This document shows, piece after piece, positions 7,917 through 16,506 of a DNA stretch of 64,000 nucleotides (position 1 is the stretch's first letter; each line of letters begins with the position of its first letter). Source of the DNA: Microbacterium saperdae (lineage in GTDB: Bacteria; Actinomycetota; Actinomycetes; Actinomycetales; Microbacteriaceae); contig NZ_VFOX01000001.1 in assembly GCF_006716345.1 (NCBI RefSeq), positions 1,612,001-1,676,000 on the forward strand, in the 5' to 3' direction. The translations under genes were made by a program, and so were the position numbers. The notes beneath the pieces were generated by a model. The model saw only the letters and a list, made by a program, of their open reading frames with translations, did no database searches and had not been told where the DNA came from.

Positions 7917-9218
7917 TCAGACGACGGCGGTTCGAGGCGTCGAGCTCGATGAGCGCGCCTGCGCGAGCCGCAGCGCCGGGATCACGAGCGCGAGTGCGAT
8001 CGCGGCGGTGGCGACCGAGGTGCCGAGCACGAGAAGCAGGAGGATCCCCACCAGCGCCAGGAACACCGCCGCCGTGATGCGAGTCGAGGACGCGGAGCAC
8101 GCAGGCGCGGGCAGGCTCTCGAATCGCGAGGTGGACACGGCGACGAGCGCCGTCAGGGACAGCGCGAGAGCGAGCCAGAGCGGACGCGCGGCCCACCAGT
8201 CCATGCTGCCGAGCGGAGGCAGCTCGACGCCGCTGAGCATCGCGAACACGGCGGTGACGCCGGCCATCACCAGCAGCACCGGCATGTGCCACAGGTAGAT
8301 GCTCATCGTCCGAGGGGTCACGAACGCGGTGAACGCCGCCGCGACAGGACGTCGACTGATCTGTTCGAGCCGATCACGTGTCAGCGACAGTGCGCTGGTG
8401 TGCACCACACCGACCAGGAGCAGCGCGGCGGTCGGCGGGTTGATGTTCGCGATCAGGTCGGGGGAATAGGTCCCTGTCGCGAAGGTGAGGATCAGGACGC
8501 CGAGCGCTACGGCCCCTGCCGCAGCGCGGGTGCGCCGGGACAGCGCATCGATGCGACCGTCGGCGAGGAAGAAGCCGAGCTGTTGGAGCGCCATCCAGAC
8601 GAATGCGAGATTCAGGAAACCTACCGCGTCGACGCCGCTGATCGCTCGGAGACCGTCGACGGCGACCGCAGCCGCCGTGAGCAGACCGATCGTGAGGAGA
8701 GGTGCACGCTCGTGCGCGGCGGCGAGGGCCGGGAGCAGGGCTTGGCACATCAGGAAGACCGCGAGGAACCACAGCGGCTGGCCGTAGCGGAATCCGGCGA
8801 TGGCCAGCAGATCGGCGGGGATGCCGAGCACGGTGAGCACCGCGAGGGCGAGCGCCACCACGCCGATCGTGATCACCGCAGGACGCAGCAGCCGATGCAG
8901 TCGCGCAGCCACGAAGGATCGTGCGGAGCCCCCTCGTTCGCGCATTCGGCGGTACGCGATGAGACCAGAGAACCCTCCGATCACGAAGAACAGCGGCATG
9001 ACCTGCAGCACCCAGCTGAGGGGAGCGATCCACGCCGACCCCTCACTGGCGTTGGCGAACACCGGACCCGCATCGGTCACCGTGACGCCGACCATGATCG
9101 CGTGCAGCAGCACCACACCGATCACGCAGAGCACGCGGACGAAGTCGATGCCGGTGTCGCGGAGGCCGCGGGGCGGCTGTGACGGAGCGGCGGTGAACGG
9201 CGCCGGGGCGATGGTCAT
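7917..9218 (-). CDS. Acyltransferase 3 family membrane protein (OafA/YrhL-like)
   Basis: A 433-residue integral membrane protein with about ten helices. It fits the acyltransferase-3 family, which transfers acetyl or other acyl groups to surface glycans or lipids: the N-terminal segment GIDFVRVLCVIGVVLLHAIM contains the conserved early His after an Arg, and FFVIGGFSGLIAYRRMRERG holds the second family block. A strong ribosome site AGGAGG lies 6 bases before the ATG at 9218, and CATAGT at 9254-9249 is a good -10 box. The acceptor is unknown. It stands alone on the minus strand beyond the two-component genes. Confidence 0.85.
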   Translation of the reverse strand: MTIAPAPFTAAPSQPPRGLRDTGIDFVRVLCVIGVVLLHAIMVGVTVTDAGPVFANASEGSAWIAPLSWVLQVMPLFFVIGGFSGLIAYRRMRERGGSARSFVAARLHRLLRPAVITIGVVALALAVLTVLGIPADLLAIAGFRYGQPLWFLAVFLMCQALLPALAAAHERAPLLTIGLLTAAAVAVDGLRAISGVDAVGFLNLAFVWMALQQLGFFLADGRIDALSRRTRAAAGAVALGVLILTFATGTYSPDLIANINPPTAALLLVGVVHTSALSLTRDRLEQISRRPVAAAFTAFVTPRTMSIYLWHMPVLLVMAGVTAVFAMLSGVELPPLGSMDWWAARPLWLALALSLTALVAVSTSRFESLPAPACSASSTRITAAVFLALVGILLLLVLGTSVATAAIALALVIPALRLAQARSSSSTPRTAVV

Positions 9219-9248
9219 GAGTCCTCCTGAGGAACGGTGTCCCCGGAG

Positions 9249-9254
9249 ACTATG
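9249..9254 (-). promoter_or_regulatory. Candidate -10 box of the acyltransferase gene (CATAGT)
   Basis: CATAGT on the minus strand would start a short leader that carries AGGAGG before the ATG at 9218. Just upstream a 9-bp inverted repeat (9266-9274 with 9291-9299, GGTCGAGAC/GTCTCGACC) could end the response-regulator transcript or bind a regulator; it has no T-run. Confidence 0.45.
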
Positions 9255-9316
9255 GAGCCGGTGCCGGTCGAGACATCACCCTCCGGTGCCGTCTCGACCC
9301 CCTACCGCGGAGGGAG

Positions 9317-9988
9317 TCAGGATGAAGGTTCGACCAGACCCGTGTCGTAGGCGAGGATGACCGCGTGCACGCGGTCGCGCAGCTGCAGCTTGGCCAGTAC
9401 CTTGCCGACGTGCGTCTTGACCGTCTGTTCCGCGATGAACAGGTCGGCGGCGATCTCGGTGTTGGACCTGCCGCGCCCGATCAGCACCAGCACCTCGCGC
9501 TCGCGATCGGTGAGGTCTGCCAGCGCCGTGGTGGAGCGCTGCCCCTGCGGGCGACGGCCCGCGAACTGCTCGATCATCCGCCGGGTGACGCTGGGGGCCA
9601 GGAGTGCGTCCCCGGCGGCGACCACGCGGACGGCGTGCACGAGCTCCTCCGGCAGCGCATCCTTGAGCAGGAAGCCGCTCGCTCCGGCCGCGAGCGCGTC
9701 GTACACGTAGTCGTCGATGTCGAAGGTCGTGAGCATCAGGATCCGCGGCACGTGCGCTGCCGGGTAGGAGGGCCCGAGGATGCGCCGAGTCGCCTCGATG
9801 CCGTCCAGCTCCGGCATCCGCACATCCATCAGGATCACGTCGGGGTCGACGCGCGCGGAGAGCGTCACCGCCTCTGCGCCGTTCGCCGCCTGACCGACGA
9901 CGTGGATCCCGTCGTGGGCGTCGAGGAGCGCGGCGAAGCCGGCGCGCACCATGGCCTGGTCATCGGCGATGAGGACGCTGATCGTCAC
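9317..9988 (-). CDS. Response regulator, NarL/LuxR family
   Basis: A 223-residue response regulator. The receiver domain (about residues 1-120) has the acidic pair at 9-10, the phospho-acceptor Asp55 in ILMDVRMPELDG, a Thr in LMLTTFD and the lysine in LLKDALPEE. The C-terminal LuxR HTH is at about 150-215 (LTDREREVLVLIGRGRSN). The GTG start at 9988 overlaps the kinase stop by 4 bases (GTGA); a longer frame would extend back into the kinase gene. It is the DNA-binding output of the kinase encoded just upstream; targets are not known but could include the neighbouring dedA and acyltransferase genes. Confidence 0.93.
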   Translation of the reverse strand: MTISVLIADDQAMVRAGFAALLDAHDGIHVVGQAANGAEAVTLSARVDPDVILMDVRMPELDGIEATRRILGPSYPAAHVPRILMLTTFDIDDYVYDALAAGASGFLLKDALPEELVHAVRVVAAGDALLAPSVTRRMIEQFAGRRPQGQRSTTALADLTDREREVLVLIGRGRSNTEIAADLFIAEQTVKTHVGKVLAKLQLRDRVHAVILAYDTGLVEPSS

Positions 9989-11277
9989 GTGTTCTCCCTG
10001 TCGGTGGTGCGCGGTTCGGCGCCCGGATGATCTGAGACGGAGCCGGAAGGATCGGATGCCAGCGGAAGGACGGCATCGACGGTCCACGCTCCCTCCTGAT
10101 CCGGCCCCGCACGAAGGCTGCCTCCGAGGAGTTCGGCGCGCTCGCGCATGCCGCGCAGGCCGTAGCCCCCGCTCGGGTCGCTCGGGGCTTCCAGCGATGC
10201 GTCGTTGTGCACGCGGATGCGTATCGAGGCGGAATCGGCGTGCACGCGCACCGTGACGCGCGCGCCGGGGGAATGGCGGACCGCATTGCTCAGCGCTTCC
10301 TGCACGATGCGGAAGGCGGCGATCTGCACCGCGGAATCCGCGCCGGCGGCGGCGTGGCCGCCCTCGATGACCAGTCCGACGTCGACACCGGCTCGACGGA
10401 TGCTGTCGACGAGACTCGGGATGTCATCGATCCCGTGCTGCGGCGCCAACTCCGCGGTCTGGTCCTCCGTGCGCAGCACGCCGAGCATCCGCCGCATCTC
10501 GGCCAGCGACGTGCGCGCCGTGGCGGCGATGTCGTCGAACTCGGCCGCTGCCACCTCGCCGATCTCCGGGAGCCGGTAGCGCGCGGTCGAGGCCTGCACC
10601 TGGATCACCGACATGCTGTGGGCGACCACATCGTGCAGCTCGCGTGCGATGCGCGTGCGTTCCTCGACGAGCGCGCGCCGGGACTCCTCGAGAGCACTGT
10701 GCTCGCGCTCGCGGGTCAGCTCGGCGCCGAGCCGGAGTCTCCCCGCGGCCAAGGTGGCGATGAGATACATCGCCACAGCGACCGACGCGGTCACGATCAG
10801 GTCCGCGGTCGCGCTGCCGGAGGAGCCGGAGGTCGCCACCATGTCGGGACGCAGCAGGGGCGCGATGAGGGAGGAGATCAGGCCGATGATCAGTGTGAAG
10901 GCTCCGAGTCGTGCGCCGTGGATGAAGGTCACGACGCCGACGAACAGGACGAACGTCAGTAGAGCCGGCACCGACCATGGCCACGGAGCCGAGACCGCGC
11001 GCGAGGAGTCGACCGTCAACGGCAGCAGGAACGCCGCGGCGCAGAACATCGCGATCGCCGTGCGCGGCCGTGTGAGCGAGAGCAGGGGAGCGGCGCAGAC
11101 GGCGGCGCCGAGGACGAACGAGAGCGGAAGGAGAGTGCCCGAGAGCGTCGTCTGCAGTGCGACGAGCGTGGCGAACAGCGCGACCGTCGCCGCGCACAGC
11201 GCCACGAGAGCGGCGGTGCGCCGGGTGATCCACGGGGCGCGCGCTGCGCGAGGTCGGCGACGGGCCATGACTGTCAT
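9985..11277 (-). CDS. Sensor histidine kinase, HisKA_3 type
   Basis: A 430-residue membrane kinase. The N-terminal half has several hydrophobic helices (about residues 20-150), then the dimerisation motif EERTRIARELHDVVAHSMSV with the phospho-accepting His, and a C-terminal HATPase domain with SNAVRHSPGA and GGYGLRGMRERAELLGG. It pairs with the NarL-type regulator whose gene overlaps it. I use the ATG at 11277 because it forms an ATGA overlap with the dedA stop; the ATG at 11268 is an equally possible start. The sensed signal cannot be deduced; the short extracytoplasmic loops suggest sensing in or near the membrane, as in envelope-stress kinases. Confidence 0.92.
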   Translation of the reverse strand: MTVMARRRPRAARAPWITRRTAALVALCAATVALFATLVALQTTLSGTLLPLSFVLGAAVCAAPLLSLTRPRTAIAMFCAAAFLLPLTVDSSRAVSAPWPWSVPALLTFVLFVGVVTFIHGARLGAFTLIIGLISSLIAPLLRPDMVATSGSSGSATADLIVTASVAVAMYLIATLAAGRLRLGAELTREREHSALEESRRALVEERTRIARELHDVVAHSMSVIQVQASTARYRLPEIGEVAAAEFDDIAATARTSLAEMRRMLGVLRTEDQTAELAPQHGIDDIPSLVDSIRRAGVDVGLVIEGGHAAAGADSAVQIAAFRIVQEALSNAVRHSPGARVTVRVHADSASIRIRVHNDASLEAPSDPSGGYGLRGMRERAELLGGSLRAGPDQEGAWTVDAVLPLASDPSGSVSDHPGAEPRTTDRENT

Positions 11278-11891
11278 CCTGCCAGTTGGAGAGCGGCGAC
11301 ACGGCGGCGCCGAACGGCCGCGACGCGATCGATCACGAGCCCGACGAGCAGCGCGATCGCGATGCCCAGCGCTGCGCTCAGCAACGGCTGTCCCTTGACC
11401 CACGATCCGGCGAGCAACCCGATCGCCAGGCTGAAGGCGCTCCAGCTGAGCCCGCCGATCAGGCTGAGCGGCAGGAAGCGACGCCAGGGGAACCCGAGAG
11501 CACCGGCAGACATGTTGACGGCCACGCGTCCGACCGGCACGTACCTGGCGCCCAGGATCAGCACCGCGCTGCGATTCTCGAGAGCGCGCTGCGCGGAGGT
11601 GAACACCGTCACGACGCGCGGCCGGCGCATCCACGCGAATCGTGTCGTGCCCACCTTGCGGCCGATCAGGAAGGCGATGTTGTCGCCGATCGCGGCACCG
11701 AGTGCGGCGATGGCGCCGAGGAGGAGCAGATCGGCACCCCCGGTGGATGCGGCCACTGCAGCGGCCGCGACCAACACGGTCTCACTCGGAACCGGAGGGA
11801 AGAAGCCGTCGAGGATCGTCACCCCGAACAGGACCAGGTACAGCCAGGGCGAGGCGACGGCCTGCATGATGAGCTCGTTGATGACATCCAC
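11274..11891 (-). CDS. DedA/SNARE-associated (VTT domain) membrane protein
   Basis: A 205-residue DedA-family protein with four or more membrane segments. Visible family blocks are FPPVPSETVLVAAAA near residue 31, GAAIGDNIAFLIGRKVG near 65, and the loop GARYVPVGRVAVNMSAGALGFPWRRF near 115-135. DedA proteins are thought to move phospholipids or act in membrane homeostasis and antimicrobial resistance. It starts with GTG and its stop overlaps the histidine kinase start by 4 bases, so dedA, kinase and regulator probably form one operon; this suggests the system watches the membrane. Confidence 0.88.
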   Translation of the reverse strand: MDVINELIMQAVASPWLYLVLFGVTILDGFFPPVPSETVLVAAAAVAASTGGADLLLLGAIAALGAAIGDNIAFLIGRKVGTTRFAWMRRPRVVTVFTSAQRALENRSAVLILGARYVPVGRVAVNMSAGALGFPWRRFLPLSLIGGLSWSAFSLAIGLLAGSWVKGQPLLSAALGIAIALLVGLVIDRVAAVRRRRVAALQLAG

Positions 11892-12007
11892 CCCTGAACG
11901 CTATGGAAGAGGCGCCGGTGGGAGCATCCCTCTCCGGTATCGACGCCCTCACTCTCCGGGTTGATCTTCCTGAGTGCGCGGGCGGTCCGCGCCCAGCCCG
12001 ACCCGCT

Positions 12008-12013
12008 TATACT
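12008..12013 (+). promoter_or_regulatory. -10 box of the ABC-F gene (TATACT)
   Basis: TATACT is close to consensus and lies about 50 bases upstream of the GTG at 12064, giving a leader of roughly 45 nt. A matching -35 was not evident. It also rules out the longer reading frame starting at 11974. Confidence 0.55.
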
Positions 12014-12063
12014 GGGAGGCTGGCCCCTCGGCCGACTTCCACCCGAAAGAACGGACATCCGCT

Positions 12064-13662
12064 GTGCTCGCCGTGCACGACCTCGAGATCCGCGTGGGCG
12101 CACGCCTGCTCATGGAGAACGTCTCGTTCCGCGTCGCCGATGGCGACAAGATCGGGCTCGTCGGTCGCAATGGCGCCGGGAAGACGACTCTCACCAAGGT
12201 GCTGGCCGGCGATCTGCTGCCGGCAGACGGAACGGTCACCCGTTCGGGGGAGCTCGGATACCTGCCGCAGGACCCGCGTTCCGGCAACCCGGAAGACCTC
12301 GCGCGCACCCGCATCCTCGATGCCCGTGGACTCGGTCAGCTGAACCTCGGCATGACCGAGGCTTCGCTCGAGATGGGGTCGGATGACCCTGCCGTGGCGG
12401 CGAAGGCCATGAAGCGCTACGGACAGCTGACGGAGCAGTTCGAGGCGCAGGGCGGCTACGCCGCCGAGGCGCAGGCAGCCTCGATCGCGCACAACCTCTC
12501 TCTGCCCGACCGCATCCTCGACCAGCCGCTCTCTACCCTCTCGGGTGGACAGCGCCGTCGTATCGAGCTCGCACGCATCCTGTTCTCGGATGCGCAGACG
12601 ATGATCCTCGACGAGCCGACCAACCACCTCGACGCCGACAGCGTCGTGTGGCTGCGTGAGTTCCTGAAGGGCTACAAGGGTGGGCTGATCGTCATCAGCC
12701 ACGATGTGGAGCTCGTCGGCGAGACCGTCAACCGGGTGTTCTACCTCGACGCCAACCGTCAGATCATCGACACCTACAACATGAACTGGAAGAACTACCT
12801 GCGCCAGCGGGTGGCCGACGAGGAGCGCCGCAAGAAGGAGCGCGCCAACGTCGAGAAGAAGGCGACGACCCTGCAGCTGCAGGCCGCCCGCTTCGGGGCG
12901 AAGGCCTCGAAGGCGGCCGCCGCCCACCAGATGGTGGCCCGCGCCGAGAAGATGCTCGCCGGACTCGATGATGTGCGTCAGGAAGACCGCGTCGCGAAGC
13001 TGCGGTTCCCGAAGCCCGCTCCGTGCGGCAAGACGCCCATGATGGCGTCGGGTCTGTCGAAGTCCTACGGTTCGCTGGAGATCTTCACCGACGTCGATCT
13101 CGCGATCGACCGTGGCTCAAAGGTCGTGGTCCTCGGACTCAACGGTGCCGGAAAGACGACGCTGCTCCGGATGCTCGCGGGTGTCGACCAGCCGGACACG
13201 GGACAGCTCGAGCCCGGGCACGGCCTCAAGGTCGGGTACTACGCCCAGGAGCACGAGAACCTCGACGTGAACCGTTCGGTGCTGGAGAACATGGTCTCCG
13301 CTGCTCCGCACATCACGGAGACCGAGGCGCGCAAGGTGCTGGGCTCGTTCCTGTTCACGGGCGATGACGTGCTCAAGCCCGCCGGGGTGCTCTCCGGTGG
13401 TGAGAAGACGCGTCTCTCGCTCGCGACGCTGGTCGTCTCGTCCGCGAACCTGCTGCTCCTCGACGAGCCGACGAACAACCTGGACCCCGCGTCCCGCGAG
13501 GAGATCCTCGGTGCCCTGGCGCACTACGAGGGCGCGGTCGTCCTGGTCTCCCACGATCCCGGCGCGGTGCAGTCGCTCAACCCCGAGCGCGTGCTGATCC
13601 TTCCCGACGGTGTCGAGGACATCTGGAGCCAGGAGTATCAGGACCTGATCGAGCTCGCCTGA
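12064..13662 (+). CDS. ABC-F family ATPase (translation factor / ribosome protection type)
   Basis: A 532-residue protein with two ABC domains and no membrane segments. Domain 1 has Walker A GRNGAGKTT and signature LSGGQRRR; domain 2 has GLNGAGKTT and LSGGEKTR. A charged linker (about residues 240-320, lysine/arginine/alanine-rich) joins them and would reach into the ribosomal E site. ABC-F proteins adjust translation or displace ribosome-bound antibiotics. Which subgroup cannot be said by eye; the housekeeping type is more likely than a resistance type given the context. The GTG at 12064 follows GAAAGAACGGA; the in-frame extension to 11974 overlaps the promoter and was not used. Confidence 0.92.
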   Translation: MLAVHDLEIRVGARLLMENVSFRVADGDKIGLVGRNGAGKTTLTKVLAGDLLPADGTVTRSGELGYLPQDPRSGNPEDLARTRILDARGLGQLNLGMTEASLEMGSDDPAVAAKAMKRYGQLTEQFEAQGGYAAEAQAASIAHNLSLPDRILDQPLSTLSGGQRRRIELARILFSDAQTMILDEPTNHLDADSVVWLREFLKGYKGGLIVISHDVELVGETVNRVFYLDANRQIIDTYNMNWKNYLRQRVADEERRKKERANVEKKATTLQLQAARFGAKASKAAAAHQMVARAEKMLAGLDDVRQEDRVAKLRFPKPAPCGKTPMMASGLSKSYGSLEIFTDVDLAIDRGSKVVVLGLNGAGKTTLLRMLAGVDQPDTGQLEPGHGLKVGYYAQEHENLDVNRSVLENMVSAAPHITETEARKVLGSFLFTGDDVLKPAGVLSGGEKTRLSLATLVVSSANLLLLDEPTNNLDPASREEILGALAHYEGAVVLVSHDPGAVQSLNPERVLILPDGVEDIWSQEYQDLIELA

Positions 13663-13670
13663 CCGCGCGT

Positions 13671-13693
13671 CCTCTCGTGGCATAGTCGAGAGG
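13671..13693 (+). promoter_or_regulatory. Inverted repeat enclosing a -10 box before the PNPOx-family gene
   Basis: CCTCTCG (13671-13677) pairs with CGAGAGG (13687-13693); the loop contains CATAGT, which ends 7 bases before the GTG at 13694. So the same 23 bp can be a weak terminator for the ABC-F gene, an operator, and a leaderless promoter. Confidence 0.4.
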
Positions 13694-14278
13694 GTGACTC
13701 ACGACGAATCGGATCTCGACGCTCTCCCGATCAACGAGTGGTTGCGGGGGCGACATGCCCTCACAGGAACCAGCCCGGAGTGGGACCTGGACGCACTACC
13801 GGACGATCCCACCACGCTCTTCGCGACCTGGTTGCGGGTCGCGGCGGCCGGGGGCGTCGCCGAGCCGCACACCGTCACGCTGGCGACCGTGGACGCCGAC
13901 GGCGTTCCCGATGCGCGCACGCTCATCCTGAAGCGGATCGATGAGCAGGGGTGGGCGTTCGCGAGCACGAGGTCTTCCCGCAAGGCCCGGCAGCTCGTCG
14001 ACTCGCCCGCAGCGGCTCTGAACTTCTGGTGGCAGCCGCAGGTGCGTGCGGTGCGCGTGCGCGGCCACGTGGTGGAGGCGACTCCGGAGGAGAGCGCCGC
14101 CGATCTCGCCGCTCGCTCGGCTGCTGCGCGCGCGGATGTGTCCGACGGAGACTGGGTGCTGTGGAGGATCGTTCCGAGCCGGATCGAGTTCTGGCAGGGC
14201 TCGAGGGATCGCCGACACACGCGTGTGGTCTACGCCCCACACGGGGACGGGTGGACGCACGAGTTCACGCGCGGCTGA
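13694..14278 (+). CDS. pdxH: Pyridoxamine 5'-phosphate oxidase family protein (PdxH-like)
   Basis: A 194-residue flavin-binding split-barrel protein. Typical PdxH features are the pair VTLATVDADGVPDARTLILK, the FASTRSSRKARQLVD segment, ALNFWWQPQVRAVRVRG and a C-terminal RIEFWQGSRDRRHTR that carries the conserved W-x-G and R residues. PdxH oxidises pyridoxamine or pyridoxine phosphate to pyridoxal phosphate with FMN and oxygen. Slightly shorter than E. coli PdxH (218), mainly at the N-terminus. GTG at 13694 touches GAGAGG directly, too close for a normal ribosome site, so leaderless translation from the CATAGT box is likely. Confidence 0.82.
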   Translation: MTHDESDLDALPINEWLRGRHALTGTSPEWDLDALPDDPTTLFATWLRVAAAGGVAEPHTVTLATVDADGVPDARTLILKRIDEQGWAFASTRSSRKARQLVDSPAAALNFWWQPQVRAVRVRGHVVEATPEESAADLAARSAAARADVSDGDWVLWRIVPSRIEFWQGSRDRRHTRVVYAPHGDGWTHEFTRG

Positions 14279-14302
14279 TCAGCGCGGCGCAGGGAGGCGG
14301 GG

Positions 14303-15118
14303 TCAGACGTTCGCGTCGAGGAGCTCATCCTCGACATCGGCGTCCTTGTCGCGGCGACGAGACTTCTTCACCGGTGTCGGCACGCCCTCGACCTCTTCAC
14401 GATGCTTCACGATCTCGGTGCGGATGATGTAGCCGATGAAGACGAAGCCCATGATGGCGAACAGGATCCACTGGATCGCGTACGACAGGTGCGGGCCGGG
14501 GTCGTCGGTGGGCGAGGAGAACCCACCCAGCGCGTTCGCCGCGGCGGGATCTTCGCTGACCAGCTGGCCGTAGGCGCCGGTGATCACGTCGCCGTCGACC
14601 AGCTTCGCGATCGACGGGAGGTTGATCGTCGGAACCTGACCTTCCGGAGCGCCGCGACCGGATGCAGGGAGTTGCTCGCCGGGACGCAGCCGGACGATGA
14701 CCTCCGCCTCGCCGGATGGCGGGCTCGCCACGGAGTCGGGGGAGTCGCCGTCACCCGGCGGGACCCAGCCGCGGTCGACGATGAACACGCGTCCGTCGAC
14801 ATCCTGGAACGGCACCAGCACCTCGAACGCGCTCGTACCGCCGTGCGGCCGGTTGCGGACCAGCAGCTGCTGGTCCGCGAGGTATTCGCCGCGGAGGATC
14901 ACCGGGTGCCACTCATCGCCGGGGGAGAGCTGCCCATCGGCGCCGATCAGATCGGACAGGGGGACAGGATCCGCGTCGTAGTTCTGCTCCACGAGCGCGA
15001 TCTGCTCCGACCGCGTCTCGTTGCGGTCGAACTGCCAGTTGGACAGGAACACGCACGCGATGGCGAAACCGATCGCGATCAGCACGTAGACGCACCACCG
15101 CATCATCCGTCGACTCAT
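14303..15118 (-). CDS. SURF1-family cytochrome oxidase assembly protein
   Basis: A 271-residue protein with a membrane helix at each end (about residues 9-25 and 218-235) and a periplasm-facing middle, the SURF1 layout. Family marks include SNWQFDRNETRSEQ near the N-terminus, GEYLADQQLLVRNRPHGG and FIVDRGWVPPGD. SURF1 helps insert haem into cytochrome aa3 oxidase. The C-terminal tail (last 30 residues) is rich in K/R/D/E. It overlaps the next upstream small gene by 4 bases and is convergent with the PNPOx-family gene. Confidence 0.9.
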   Translation of the reverse strand: MSRRMMRWCVYVLIAIGFAIACVFLSNWQFDRNETRSEQIALVEQNYDADPVPLSDLIGADGQLSPGDEWHPVILRGEYLADQQLLVRNRPHGGTSAFEVLVPFQDVDGRVFIVDRGWVPPGDGDSPDSVASPPSGEAEVIVRLRPGEQLPASGRGAPEGQVPTINLPSIAKLVDGDVITGAYGQLVSEDPAAANALGGFSSPTDDPGPHLSYAIQWILFAIMGFVFIGYIIRTEIVKHREEVEGVPTPVKKSRRRDKDADVEDELLDANV

Positions 15119-15309
15119 GCAGGAACGCCTTCTCGTACGGCGACGGGGAAGTCTCGTGCGGCGAGGTAGTCATGCAGGAACGTGACGTGCTCATCGCACG
15201 CGAGCCAGATCTTCTCGCGGTCGACAGGGTGGATGCGGGGGTTGCGCCAGACGACATGGTGCGTCGCCGCGTTCCGGCAGCCGGCACGCGAGCATTCGAT
15301 CTCGGTCAC
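15115..15309 (-). CDS. Small Cys/His-rich protein, possible zinc ribbon
   Basis: A 64-residue protein of unknown function. It has Cys6 and Cys11 (CSRAGCRNAATHHVVWRNP) and later ACDEHVTFLHDYL, so two Cys plus a Cys/His pair could bind one metal ion. It sits between the SURF1 and DUF3099 genes with 4-base overlaps at both ends, so it is surely translated and coupled. Small proteins like this are common beside SURF1 genes in Microbacteriaceae as far as I know; a role in metal delivery or in cytochrome oxidase assembly would be speculation. Confidence 0.75.
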   Translation of the reverse strand: MTEIECSRAGCRNAATHHVVWRNPRIHPVDREKIWLACDEHVTFLHDYLAARDFPVAVREGVPA

Positions 15310-15656
15310 GACTCGTCCCGCCGGCTCTCATCGATGCGGAACACCGCAGGGCCGGCTTCGTCGAGAGGGGCGACATACGGGCGCGGCGCCTCGACCTCCA
15401 GAGTGGGGGACTCTGCCGTGGTCTCGGTGCTGTCGCTGCCGGCGTTCGCGAACACCACGGCGATGTAGGGGAGTACTGCCGCCGCGATCGCGAAGATCCA
15501 GGTGTACCAGCCGTAGGGCTGGATGAACACCATCAGCCCGAAGCAGATGATGCGGATCGTCATGGTGAGGGCGTAGCGGCGCACACGATGGTCGCCCTCG
15601 GCCTGCGGCGACTGCGGCAGGGAGGTGACGGCGGGGATGGCGCGCTTGCTCTTCAC
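15306..15656 (-). CDS. DUF3099 membrane protein
   Basis: A 116-residue protein with two predicted membrane helices (about residues 30-47 and 52-70) after a short polar N-terminus, matching actinobacterial DUF3099 proteins: SPQAEGDHRVRRYALTMTIR precedes the first helix. The C-terminal third is acidic and proline-containing. Function is unknown. It is the first gene of a three-gene unit with the Cys/His protein and the SURF1 gene, joined by ATGA-type overlaps, hinting at a membrane or respiratory role. Confidence 0.78.
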   Translation of the reverse strand: MKSKRAIPAVTSLPQSPQAEGDHRVRRYALTMTIRIICFGLMVFIQPYGWYTWIFAIAAAVLPYIAVVFANAGSDSTETTAESPTLEVEAPRPYVAPLDEAGPAVFRIDESRRDES

Positions 15657-15708
15657 GATACCTCCAGCCTACGCCGGTGGCGGCCTCGCGGCGTGCCGAT
15701 GAGGACGT

Positions 15709-16365
15709 TCAGCTGTTGAAGATGAAGGGCAGGCTGAAGGCCCCGAAAGCCACGAAGCTGATGATCATGAAGATGAGTCCCAGAGCGAGGAAGCCCAGCA
15801 TGATGTAGCCGATGATGAGGCCGGCGAAGGCCACGCCGCGTCCGCCGATCGCAGGGTTGTTCCTGGTCTGCTTCAGGGCCATGTGACCGGTGACCACGGC
15901 GGCGATCGCGGCCAGGATCGGAAGCAGGAGCCAGCTGAAGATGACGCTGACGATCGCGCAGATGAGAGAGGTGATCGCGAGCCCGCTTGTCGGGCGGGGA
16001 GCGGCCAGCGGATACGTGGGAGCGCCGTAGACCGGGTAGGGGCCGGGCTGTGGGGCGGGTGCTCCGTAGACCTGCTGCTGCTGCGGCGGCGGCGGCGCTG
16101 CGGGGTATCCGGGCGCATATCCCGGCTGTGCCGGCGCGTTGTATGCCGGCGCGGCGGGTGCCTGGCCGTACGTCGGGGCGGCCCCGGGGTATGCCTGTGT
16201 GGGCGCAGGCGGTGTCGACGGCGCGGTGGTCGGGTAGGCCGGAGGCGCGGGGTAGGCGGGCGGTGCCGCGGGGGAAGCGACGGGAGGCGCCGGAGGTGCG
16301 GGGGGTACGGGCGGCGGCGTGAGCGGCTGCGCGCCTGCGGAGGGAGGAGTGCTGTCGTCGCTCAT
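15709..16365 (-). CDS. DUF4190 membrane protein with Pro/Ala-rich N-terminus
   Basis: A 218-residue protein. About 120 N-terminal residues are low-complexity Pro/Ala/Tyr repeats, then two hydrophobic helices with GLAITSLICAIVSVIFSWLL and a GHMALKQTRNNPAIGGRG loop, the DUF4190 pattern in which GxGxAxAG-like segments follow. Such proteins are common in actinobacteria and have no known function. I chose the ATG at 16365, which has GAAAGGGC upstream; a start 7 codons earlier is possible. The proline-rich part is probably disordered and may face the cytoplasm. Confidence 0.78.
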   Translation of the reverse strand: MSDDSTPPSAGAQPLTPPPVPPAPPAPPVASPAAPPAYPAPPAYPTTAPSTPPAPTQAYPGAAPTYGQAPAAPAYNAPAQPGYAPGYPAAPPPPQQQQVYGAPAPQPGPYPVYGAPTYPLAAPRPTSGLAITSLICAIVSVIFSWLLLPILAAIAAVVTGHMALKQTRNNPAIGGRGVAFAGLIIGYIMLGFLALGLIFMIISFVAFGAFSLPFIFNS

Positions 16366-16452
16366 GGTGGTGCCCTTTCGTCGCACTCAGCGTTTCAGCA
16401 TGGCCGGTATCTGTCAAACGTCCCTCAGAACGCTCGCCGGAGGCATGCTCGA

Positions 16453-16458
16453 TAGGAT
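16453..16458 (+). promoter_or_regulatory. Candidate -10 box upstream of the fabG-like gene (TAGGAT)
   Basis: TAGGAT lies about 50 bases before the ATG at 16507, and AGGAG follows at the right distance from that ATG. No good -35 is visible. Confidence 0.4.
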
Positions 16459-16506
16459 CGAGGTCGACTCTTCCGTCGTCCTTCAGTCAGATCAGGAGTG
16501 TTACCC

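Noticed and set aside
9266..9299. Inverted repeat GGTCGAGAC/GTCTCGACC as an intrinsic terminator
   Set aside because: Stem is good but the loop is 16 bases and there is no T-run; noted only beside the promoter.
11974..12063. N-terminal extension of the ABC-F protein
   Set aside because: It overlaps a good TATACT promoter box and adds a stretch unlike the family.
15987..16322. Plus-strand frames through the Pro/Ala-rich part of the DUF4190 gene
   Set aside because: Products of repetitive GC-rich codons read antisense, without start signals or family likeness.
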